Positions 1 through 5,275 of a DNA stretch of 6,632 nucleotides are shown piece by piece; within the stretch, counting starts at the first letter, position 1, and every line of letters begins with the position of its first letter. The DNA is from Actinomycetota bacterium (GTDB taxonomy: Bacteria; Actinomycetota; Thermoleophilia; Gaiellales; Gaiellaceae), in contig VAXK01000167.1 of the NCBI GenBank assembly GCA_005885565.1, positions 1 through 6,632 on the forward strand, given 5' to 3'. Position numbers and translations under genes: made by a program. The notes beneath the pieces are model-generated. The model was given only the letters and a program-made list of their open reading frames with translations. It searched no databases and was not told where the DNA came from.

Positions 1-705
1 GGGCTCGAGACGCTCATCACCTGGGTGGAGGGCCCGGGCGACATCGACGGCGTCGGCGAGCAGTCGATCCGGAGGCTGTGGGAGCTCGGCCTCGTCCGCT
101 CGCTGCCCGAGCTCTACCGGCTGACGAAGGAGCAGCTGCTCGAGCTCGAGGGCTACGCGGAGATCTCGGCGACGAACGCGATCGAGTCGATCCAGGCGTC
201 GAAGGCCGTGCCGTTCTCGCGGGTGCTGCTCGGGCTCAACATCCCGGACGTGGGCTGGGTGACGGCCCAGAACCTCGCGCGCCACCTCGAGAGCGTCGAC
301 CGGCTGCTGGAGGCGAGCCAGGAGCAGATCCAGGAGGTGGACGGGATCGGCCCGGAGCGCGCGGAGGCGATCGCCGAGTGGTTCTCCGACGAGGCGAACC
401 GCCAGCTCGTCGCGGAGCTGCGGGAGCTGGGGCTCCGCTTCGAGCTCGGGGAGGAGGACCGTCCGAAGGAAGGGCCGCTCACCGGGCACACCTATGTGAT
501 CACGGGGACGCTCGAGCGCTACACGCGCGACGAGGCGGCGGCGGCGCTCGAGGCCAAGGGCGCCAAGATCACCAACTCGGTCTCGTCGAACACGACGGGT
601 CTGGTCGTCGGCGAGGAGCCCGGCGCGTCGAAGCTCACGAAGGCGCAGCGGAGCGGCGTGCCGCTCCTCACGGAAGCGGATCTCCTCGACCTACTGAGCC
701 GCTAG
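1..705 (+). CDS. ligA: NAD-dependent DNA ligase LigA, C-terminal part (5' end outside window)
   Basis: LigA seals nicks in duplex DNA using NAD+ during replication and repair. Only the last 234 residues are present: the frame is open from base 1, so the adenylation domain with the catalytic lysine and the OB fold lie to the left. Residues about 14-150 form the helix-hairpin-helix region. Its signatures are DIDGVGEQ, corresponding to the family's DIEGLGE motif, and VDGIGPERAEAIAEWF. Residues about 159-234 form the BRCT domain, starting at PLTGHTYVITGTLERYTRDE and including the conserved SVSSNTTGLVVGE and SKLTKAQ segments, as in canonical LigA (GTL..R..A, SVS.KT..LV.GE..GSKL.KA). The TAG stop overlaps the 3' end of the convergent carboxypeptidase gene by 15 bp. 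I see no frameshift, and the C-terminus looks complete. Identity is very likely. The true start and full length cannot be judged here. Confidence 0.96.
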   Translation, partial: GLETLITWVEGPGDIDGVGEQSIRRLWELGLVRSLPELYRLTKEQLLELEGYAEISATNAIESIQASKAVPFSRVLLGLNIPDVGWVTAQNLARHLESVDRLLEASQEQIQEVDGIGPERAEAIAEWFSDEANRQLVAELRELGLRFELGEEDRPKEGPLTGHTYVITGTLERYTRDEAAAALEAKGAKITNSVSSNTTGLVVGEEPGASKLTKAQRSGVPLLTEADLLDLLSR

Positions 706-1908
706 CACCGTCGCGAAGCGGTCCTGCGCCACGCGGGCCCACCACGACGAGACGGGGTGGCCGTTGTGGACGACCGCGAAGACGTAGCGGCCGCGGACGA
801 AGCCGGAGAGCGCCGAGGCGATCGAGGTCGTGCCCGTCTTCGCGACGACGTTGCCGCGGGCGGGCGCGCGGCGCATCCGGTCGTGGAGCGTGCCGCTCAC
901 CCCCGCCACCGGCAGAGCGGCCACGAACCGGTCCCGGACCTGGGGCGTCGTCCAGGCGGCCTCGAGGATGCCGACGAGCGCGTTCGGCGTCAGGCGGTCG
1001 AGGAGCGAGAGGCCCGACCCGTCGACGATCCGCACTCCGGCGAGCGGCACGCCGGCCGCGGCGAGCTGCTTCGTCACGACCGCGGCGCCGGCGACGGTCG
1101 TGCCTCGGTCGGCGGCGATCGCACCGAGTTCCTTCACGAGCAGCTCGGCGGTGAAGTTGTCGCTCTCCAGGTCCATCCCGCGGACGACGGTGGCGAGGGT
1201 CGGCGACGTGACCGAGACGAGCGGGAACGCCTCGGCGTCCGCGCGGCCCGTCGCCGGCCGGCCTGCGACGGCGATCCCGGCCGCGCGCAGCGTGTCGCGG
1301 AAGGCGAGGGCCGCGCCGAGCGCCGGTTGCGTCGAGACGGCGCCGCGGTAGTGCGCGCGGTCGACCGCGAGCGCCGAGAGCGGCGGCGACTCGTTGACGT
1401 AGAAGGACGGCTTCCAGCCCGGCGCAGTGCGGCGGGAGTCGAACCACGACTCGTCGCCGAGCACGTCCCCGGTGATCCGGCGGAGGCCGAGGCGGCGGAG
1501 CTCGACGGCCAGGGTCTTCAGGTCGCTGCTCGAGAGCGTTGGGTCGCCGTGTCCCTGGAGGACGAGGCTTCCGTGCCAGACGGTTCCCTCCTGCGCGCCC
1601 TCGCCGAGGACGTCCGTCTCGAAGCGGAACGCGGGGCCGAGCACCGCCAGCGCCGCAAGCGTCACCGGGAGCTTCTCCGTCGAGGCGGGCGCGAAGGGGA
1701 CGGCGGCGTTTTCGGCGAACACCGTCTGCCCGGTCGCGAGCTCGACGGCCAGGGCGCCGGTCTGGCTCGGCCGGACATGAGGAACACGGAGCGCGTGGGC
1801 GAGGCGCTTCTGGAGCGCGGGATCGCTTCGGGTCTGCGCCGCCCCGGATCCGACGAGCGCGAGCGAGGCGAGGAACGCGACGACGGCGGCCGGGAGACGC
1901 ACGGCCAT
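691..1908 (-). CDS. dacB: D-alanyl-D-alanine carboxypeptidase/endopeptidase, PBP4 type (peptidase S13)
   Basis: This is an exported serine DD-peptidase that should trim the terminal D-Ala of stem peptides or cut D-Ala-mDAP crosslinks in peptidoglycan. The predicted protein is 405 residues. Residues 1-24 look like a signal peptide, with a hydrophobic core AAVVAFLASLALVG and a likely cut after SGAA. All three penicillin-binding motifs are visible: SxxK as STEK at 76-79, SxN as SDN at 249-251, and KTG at 357-359. The GDPTL segment near residue 121 is also typical of the S13 family. ATG 1908 is chosen because it directly precedes the signal peptide; the frame is open to an ATG at 1983, but that would add an Arg-rich, unlikely leader. 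There is no clear Shine-Dalgarno sequence. The SxxK-SxN spacing (173 residues) is shorter than I recall for classical PBP4 or the Actinomadura R39 enzyme (about 245), so the inserted domains appear reduced. The gene is divergent from the small helical protein and convergent with ligA. Confidence 0.93.
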   Translation of the reverse strand: MAVRLPAAVVAFLASLALVGSGAAQTRSDPALQKRLAHALRVPHVRPSQTGALAVELATGQTVFAENAAVPFAPASTEKLPVTLAALAVLGPAFRFETDVLGEGAQEGTVWHGSLVLQGHGDPTLSSSDLKTLAVELRRLGLRRITGDVLGDESWFDSRRTAPGWKPSFYVNESPPLSALAVDRAHYRGAVSTQPALGAALAFRDTLRAAGIAVAGRPATGRADAEAFPLVSVTSPTLATVVRGMDLESDNFTAELLVKELGAIAADRGTTVAGAAVVTKQLAAAGVPLAGVRIVDGSGLSLLDRLTPNALVGILEAAWTTPQVRDRFVAALPVAGVSGTLHDRMRRAPARGNVVAKTGTTSIASALSGFVRGRYVFAVVHNGHPVSSWWARVAQDRFATVLAAQ

Positions 1909-1943
1909 AGTGTCGAAGGGTCGGCCGCGTGACGTCAAGGAAG

Positions 1944-1983
1944 ATGGGCCGCGGCGCAGCGGAAGATAGGTCGCTCGGCCCAT
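1944..1983. repeat. 7-bp inverted repeat (ATGGGCC / GGCCCAT) upstream of the DD-peptidase
   Basis: Perfect 7-bp arms lie at 1944-1950 and 1977-1983, separated by 26 bases, inside the 122-bp divergent gap between the carboxypeptidase and the small helical-protein gene. The arms could be an operator or the stem of a leader hairpin. In DNA this rich in G and C, arms of this length can arise by chance, so a function is only a possibility. Confidence 0.25.
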
Positions 1984-2004
1984 GATCCGCCGCCCTCCGC
2001 CGCA

Positions 2005-2010
2005 GATAAT
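2005..2010 (+). promoter_or_regulatory. Candidate -10 box (GATAAT) for the small helical-protein gene
   Basis: GATAAT matches TATAAT at five of six positions and is one of the few AT-rich spots in the divergent gap. It ends 20 bases before ATG 2031, which would give a short leader of roughly 14 bases. No good -35 hexamer lies 16-18 bases upstream, so the call is weak. Confidence 0.3.
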
Positions 2011-2030
2011 CGACGAGACCCGCGGCTCCT

Positions 2031-2360
2031 ATGACGCAAGAGATCTCCACCCTGTACGAGGACATCCACGCCCTGCTCCAAGAAGCGCCCGGAGCCGAAC
2101 AGGGCGCCTTCCTCGCGCGCCTCGAGCACACGCTGACCGACGGTTACGCGCGCGCCCTTGCCCTCGAGGCCGAGCGCGTCCGGCTGGAGAAGCGCATGGG
2201 CGAGCTCACCGACGGGCTCCGCGACGATCCGGCCGACGCGCCGACCGACGAGCTCGCGACCGTGGCGCGGCGGCTGTCCGACGCGGACACGGAGCTCACG
2301 AGCCTGCGCGGCACCCTGGCCCGGCTGCACGCCCGGGCGCGAACCATCAGAGCGAGCTAG
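2031..2360 (+). CDS. Small charged alpha-helical (coiled-coil) protein of unknown function
   Basis: I do not recognise this 109-residue protein. It has no signal peptide, no cysteine and no membrane segment, so it should be cytosolic. It is rich in Glu, Arg, Leu and Ala. Two long amphipathic helices are suggested, roughly at residues 5-67 (with RALALEAERVRLEKRMGEL) and 75-105 (ELATVARRLSDADTELTSLR), joined by an Asp/Pro turn (DDPADAPTD). That pattern fits a helical hairpin or coiled coil. Reality as a gene is supported by strong G/C bias at third codon positions, an ATG start, a plausible -10 box upstream, and a stop that interlocks with the convergent response regulator (shared CTAG). The ribosome-binding site is weak. 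A structural or partner-binding adaptor role is possible, but nothing in the sequence shows a specific function. Confidence 0.72.
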   Translation: MTQEISTLYEDIHALLQEAPGAEQGAFLARLEHTLTDGYARALALEAERVRLEKRMGELTDGLRDDPADAPTDELATVARRLSDADTELTSLRGTLARLHARARTIRAS

Positions 2361-3037
2361 ACGATCCCGCTGCGGACGGCGTAGACCGCCGCCTGGATGC
2401 GGTTGTCGATCTGGAGCTTCATCAGGATGTTCGAGATGTGGTTCTTGACCGTCTTCGGGCTGATGTGGAGGTCGGCGGCGATCTGCGCGTTGTCCTTGCC
2501 GTTCGCGATCAGCTTGAGGACCTCGATCTCGCGGTCGGAGAGCTCCGCGCGGATCGTCCGCTCGATGTCGGGCTGGCTGCTCGAGGAGCGGACGCGGCGC
2601 AGGACCTTCGCGGCGATCGTCGGCGAGATGAGCGACTCGCCCACCGCGGCGGCCTCGATGCCGTGCATCAGCTCCTGGATGGACGCGTCCTTCAGCAGGT
2701 AGCCGCAGGCGCCGGCGAAGATCGCGTCCATGACGTCGCTGTCCTGGTCGGAGATGGTCAGGACGACGACCCGCGTGAGCGGCGCGAGCGTCGAGATGTG
2801 GCGCGTTGCCTCGACGCCGGTCATGCCCGGCATGTTCAAGTCCATCACGACGACGTCGGGCGCGGACTCGCTGACGAGCTGGACCGCCTGCGCACCGCCC
2901 GAGGCTTCGCCGACGACGTGGACGCCCTCCTGCTCCTCGAGCAGCGTGCGGAGGCCCGCGCGGAAGAGGTCGTGGTCGTCGACGATGAGGACGCGGACCA
3001 CGTCGAGAGCAGCCGCCGGGTGCTGGGCTTCCACCAT
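2357..3037 (-). CDS. Two-component response regulator, NarL/FixJ (LuxR-HTH) family
   Basis: This is a cytosolic DNA-binding response regulator of 226 residues. The receiver domain spans residues about 15-130. It contains the acidic pair D20-D21 (VLIVDDHDLFRAG), the phosphoacceptor D66 (VVVMDLNMPGMTG), the switch threonine T94 (VVLTISD) and K116 (GYLLKDAS). A linker at about 135-160 leads to a LuxR-type helix-turn-helix at 164-226 (ELSDREIEVLKLIANGKDNAQIA, then SPKTVKNHISNILMKL). All key residues are intact. ATG 3037 gives a 12-residue leader before the receiver; GTG at 3001 would start at the usual VVRVLIVDDH and is equally plausible. Neither has a clear Shine-Dalgarno sequence. The gene lies directly downstream of the 3D-domain gene on the same strand and overlaps its open frame, so they are probably co-transcribed. 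No histidine kinase is in the window, so its input signal and targets cannot be read here. Confidence 0.95.
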   Translation of the reverse strand: MVEAQHPAAALDVVRVLIVDDHDLFRAGLRTLLEEQEGVHVVGEASGGAQAVQLVSESAPDVVVMDLNMPGMTGVEATRHISTLAPLTRVVVLTISDQDSDVMDAIFAGACGYLLKDASIQELMHGIEAAAVGESLISPTIAAKVLRRVRSSSSQPDIERTIRAELSDREIEVLKLIANGKDNAQIAADLHISPKTVKNHISNILMKLQIDNRIQAAVYAVRSGIV

Positions 3038-4053
3038 GTGCGGAGGCTGATCGTGACCGTCCGGCGGCCCCAGGCGCGGGCCTGCGCGTCGGTCGGGAAC
3101 CACAGGTCGATCATGGCGCCGGAGACGCCCGAGCCGACGTCCGCCGCGACCCCCGTGCCGTAGCCGGGGATCGACATCCGCGTGCCGAGCGGGATCACGC
3201 CGGGGTCGACCGCGACGACGCCCCAGCCGGCCGCGAGGCCAGTCGCGGTCGCGCCCGTGCCGGAGTAGGCCGTCGCGACGACGGACATGGCCTGCGCGCT
3301 TCCCGCCGGCGCCGCGAGGGGAGCGGCGGGCGGCGACGTCGCGAGGGCGACGCTCTTCGCCTCCGCCGCCTGGGCCGAGCGCTCGAGCGACGCGATGTGG
3401 ACGCCGTTCAGCCGCTCCTTCGCCCGCAGGCTTACGAGGTAGCCGGCGTGCTGCGCCCTCGTCGTCGCGATCGCGGCGGTCGCCGCGGCTGCGTCCCGGC
3501 GGAGCCGCTCGAGCGTCGCGCTCCGCGCGGCGAGCGACTCCGCGACGGCCTGCTCGTGGGCGCGGGCGAGGCGCGTCTCCTGGATGAGGCGCCGATCGAG
3601 CTTCGCCGAGCGGTCGATCGCGTCGAGGCCGGCGAGCGCGTCGTCGAGCGACTGGGCGCCGAGCAGAACCGCGAGCGGATCGGTCTGGCCCTGCTCGTAG
3701 AGCACGCGTAGGCGGGCTCCGAGCTGGGCCTCGGCGGCGGCGACGTCGTGGCGGGCGATGCGCAGCCGCTCGGCGGTGAGGACGCGCTCGCGGCGAACGG
3801 CCTTGGCCTGGGCGGTCAGCATGTCGAGACGCGCGCGCGCGCGCGCGAGCCGGCTGTCGAGCGAGTAGAGCTGGAGCAGCGCCGCGTGCGTGCGGGCCGC
3901 GAGGGCTGTGTTCGCGGCACGGAGGTCGTGAGCGCGCTGGAGCAGCGCCGGCGCGGAGTCGGCGCCGCCCGATCCAGTGAGCGAGACGGCGAGGAGCGCA
4001 CCGACGAGCACCGTGACCGATCGCACCGGCAGGAGTCTGTGCCGGGGGGACAC
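2845..4053 (-). CDS. Exported coiled-coil protein with C-terminal 3D domain (putative peptidoglycan lytic enzyme)
   Basis: From GTG 4053 the frame encodes 402 residues. Residues 1-30 form a signal peptide (VRSVTVLVGALLAVSLTGSGG). Residues about 35-235 are long Ala/Arg/Leu/Glu helices of the PcsB/CwlO coiled-coil type, with the signature VLLGAQSLDDALAGLDAIDR at 129-148. After a Pro/Ala linker (240-252), residues about 256-338 form a 3D domain named for three conserved aspartates, seen here as D283 (VDPGVIPLGT), D305 (AADVGSG) and D316 (MIDLWF). It is related to the double-psi beta-barrel of MltA-like lytic transglycosylases and of RpfB and YocH. The 3D fold normally ends at about RRTVTISLR (residue 338). 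No stop follows: the frame continues 64 codons into the response regulator gene as Ser/Arg-rich sequence and ends at TGA 2847-2845. GTG 4053 is preferred over ATG 4101 because a promoter-like element lies just upstream of it and the leader is shorter. Its exact enzymatic activity is inferred. Confidence 0.85.
   Translation of the reverse strand: MSPRHRLLPVRSVTVLVGALLAVSLTGSGGADSAPALLQRAHDLRAANTALAARTHAALLQLYSLDSRLARARARLDMLTAQAKAVRRERVLTAERLRIARHDVAAAEAQLGARLRVLYEQGQTDPLAVLLGAQSLDDALAGLDAIDRSAKLDRRLIQETRLARAHEQAVAESLAARSATLERLRRDAAAATAAIATTRAQHAGYLVSLRAKERLNGVHIASLERSAQAAEAKSVALATSPPAAPLAAPAGSAQAMSVVATAYSGTGATATGLAAGWGVVAVDPGVIPLGTRMSIPGYGTGVAADVGSGVSGAMIDLWFPTDAQARAWGRRTVTISLRTWWKPSTRRLLSTWSASSSSTTTTSSARASARCSRSRRASTSSAKPRAVRRRSSSSASPRPTSS
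3830..3847. repeat. (CG)9 alternating dinucleotide tract
   Basis: Eighteen bases of uninterrupted alternating CG lie inside the coiled-coil part of the 3D-domain gene, where they encode ARARAR around residues 69-75. Such a tract can adopt Z-form DNA and is prone to slippage. A change of one repeat unit would shift the reading frame early in the gene. Confidence 0.9.
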
Positions 4054-4058
4054 GGGGC

Positions 4059-4070
4059 GGCACCGTAACA
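4059..4070 (-). promoter_or_regulatory. Extended -10 promoter element of the 3D-domain gene (TGTTACGGTGCC)
   Basis: On the minus strand the block reads TGTTACGGTGCC. It contains an extended -10 (TG, one base, then TACGGT, matching the TANNNT pattern) at 4067-4062. Eight bases follow before GTG 4053, so transcription could start at or very near the start codon, giving a leaderless mRNA. No convincing -35 hexamer is present 16-18 bases upstream; an extended -10 can partly compensate for that. The block matches the plus-strand element at 4112-4123 in 11 of 12 bases. Confidence 0.5.
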
Positions 4071-4091
4071 CAGCCCGACTGAGATTTCGGG

Positions 4092-4123
4092 TTGCGAGCA
4101 TCCGAGGCCGCTGTTAGGGTGCC
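4092..4123 (+). promoter_or_regulatory. Promoter of the NlpC/P60 gene (TTGCGA - 17 bp - TAGGGT), probably leaderless
   Basis: A -35-like TTGCGA (4092-4097, four of six matches to TTGACA) is followed by a 17-base spacer and a -10-like TAGGGT (4115-4120). The -10 is preceded by TG and one base, making an extended -10. Nine bases separate the -10 from GTG 4130, so the transcript could begin at the start codon with no 5' leader. The block TGTTAGGGTGCC (4112-4123) mirrors the element of the divergent 3D gene. This is a sequence-pattern prediction only. Confidence 0.58.
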
Positions 4124-4129
4124 CTGCCT

Positions 4130-5275
4130 GTGACGTACCGGCCCCCCCGGTGCGCCCGCCGTGAGCCGTCCAGGGAGGTTGGTGCGCGCTCACAACGAAG
4201 GCTGGCGCCAGCGCTCGTCATCGCCCTTGCGGCACTCCTCGCCGCCGTGGGTCCGGCTGCCGCCGACCCCTCGATCGCGTCCAAGCAAGGCGAGGCTCGG
4301 CAGGTCCTGGCGCAGATCAACCGCCTGGACATCAGCCTCGAGCGCGCGATCCAGTCGTACGACACCGCGAACGTCAAGCTCGCCGGTATCGAGCGCGACC
4401 AGAAGCGCGCCCGCTTCGAGCTCCACGTCGCGAAGGCGAACCTCGGCCACGCCCAGGCGGCGCTCTCGGCGCGGCTCGTCGCGATCTACACGTCGGACAC
4501 GCAGAACTCGGCGCTCGAGGTCCTGCTCGGCTCGCGGAGCCTCGACGACCTCCTGAACCGAATCGACGCGGTGAACCGCGTCTCGAACCAGGACGCGCAG
4601 ACGATGCGGGAGGTCCGGACCTTCAAGCGGGACGTCGTGCAGCAGGAGGCCGAGCTTCGGCGCGCGCACGCGGCTCAGGCGAAGGTGGTCGCGGAGCGCG
4701 CGGCCGCGAAGGCGAGCATCCACGGACAGCTCGCGCAGCGCCACGCGCTCCTGAGCTCGATTCGGAGCCAGATCGCCACGCTTCAGGCACAGGAGCGCGC
4801 GCGCCAGGCGCAGCTCGCGGCGGAGGCTCGCGCCCGGATCCCGGCCCAGACGAGCGCGGCGGCGTCGGCTGCGGCTCAGAACCCGCTCGGCGTCGGCGCT
4901 TCGACGCCCGAGGGCGCTTCGGTCGCGCCCCCGTCCCGCTACGGCGGCGTCGTCGGGATCGCCATGCGCTACCTCGGCACGCCGTACGTCTGGGGCGGCT
5001 CGAGCCCGAGCGGCTTCGACTGCTCCGGCTTCACGATGTACGTCTACGCCCAGGTCGGCGTCTCGCTGCCGCACTCGAGCTACGCGCAGTACGGCATGGG
5101 CGTTCCCGTCTCGCAGAGCGCCCTTCAGCCCGGCGACCTCGTCTTCTTCTACGGGCTCGGCCACGTCGGGATCTACATCGGCGGCGGCCAGTACATCCAC
5201 GCGCCGCACACGGGCGACGTGGTGAAGATCTCGTCGCTCGGCGCCGGCTACGTCGGCGCGCGCCGGATCCTGTAG
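4130..5275 (+). CDS. Exported coiled-coil NlpC/P60 peptidoglycan endopeptidase (RipA/CwlO-like)
   Basis: This protein should cut stem peptides in peptidoglycan outside the membrane (typically D-Glu-mDAP bonds in this family). It has 381 residues. A basic N-terminus and hydrophobic core (LAPALVIALAALLAAVGPAAA) give a signal peptide ending near residue 45. Residues about 48-235 are coiled coil of PcsB/CwlO type, with the signature VLLGSRSLDDLLNRIDAVNR at 131-150. A Ser/Ala/Pro linker (238-268) leads to the NlpC/P60 domain, about 271-381. The catalytic residues are visible: C298 in GFDCSGF, H345 in GHVGIYIG and the third polar residue H357 in YIHAPH. GTG 4130 is the only usual start codon that keeps the signal peptide and agrees with the promoter spacing. 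In the coiled-coil family, hydrolase activity is often controlled by FtsEX; whether that applies here is an inference. The gene is divergent from the 3D gene and overlaps the convergent MFS gene by 28 bp. Confidence 0.94.
   Translation: MTYRPPRCARREPSREVGARSQRRLAPALVIALAALLAAVGPAAADPSIASKQGEARQVLAQINRLDISLERAIQSYDTANVKLAGIERDQKRARFELHVAKANLGHAQAALSARLVAIYTSDTQNSALEVLLGSRSLDDLLNRIDAVNRVSNQDAQTMREVRTFKRDVVQQEAELRRAHAAQAKVVAERAAAKASIHGQLAQRHALLSSIRSQIATLQAQERARQAQLAAEARARIPAQTSAAASAAAQNPLGVGASTPEGASVAPPSRYGGVVGIAMRYLGTPYVWGGSSPSGFDCSGFTMYVYAQVGVSLPHSSYAQYGMGVPVSQSALQPGDLVFFYGLGHVGIYIGGGQYIHAPHTGDVVKISSLGAGYVGARRIL

Noticed and set aside
1909..1940. A sigma-70 promoter (TTGACG, 18 bp, GACACT) directly before the carboxypeptidase ATG
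   Set aside because: The -10 matches only three of six bases and would place the transcription start inside the coding sequence.
1909..1983. An N-terminal extension of the carboxypeptidase to ATG 1983
   Set aside because: It would place 25 mostly polar and basic residues before a good signal peptide. ATG 1908 gives a normal leader.
668..2131. A 487-codon minus-strand open frame parallel to the carboxypeptidase
   Set aside because: It lies in a different phase from the frame carrying STEK, SDN and KTG. Its Arg/Pro-rich composition is typical of a shadow frame.
1982..3163. A 393-codon plus-strand open frame through the regulator region
   Set aside because: It is antisense to a clear response regulator and to the 3D domain, has no recognisable domain, and has shadow-type composition.
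2357..4053. A genuine 3D-domain/response-regulator fusion protein
   Set aside because: The two are in different frames, and an exported wall enzyme joined to a cytosolic DNA-binding regulator would not be functional. A lost stop codon or overlap explains the sequence better.
4054..4101. ATG 4101 as the start of the 3D-domain protein
   Set aside because: It would put the minus-strand promoter element and part of the opposite -35 inside the coding region, and would lengthen the signal peptide with an unneeded basic stretch. GTG 4053 fits better.
4054..4129. A ydaO-type (c-di-AMP) riboswitch, common before wall hydrolase genes in actinobacteria
   Set aside because: Only 76 bases separate the two divergent starts and both promoters lie very close to the start codons, so there is no leader RNA long enough to hold it.
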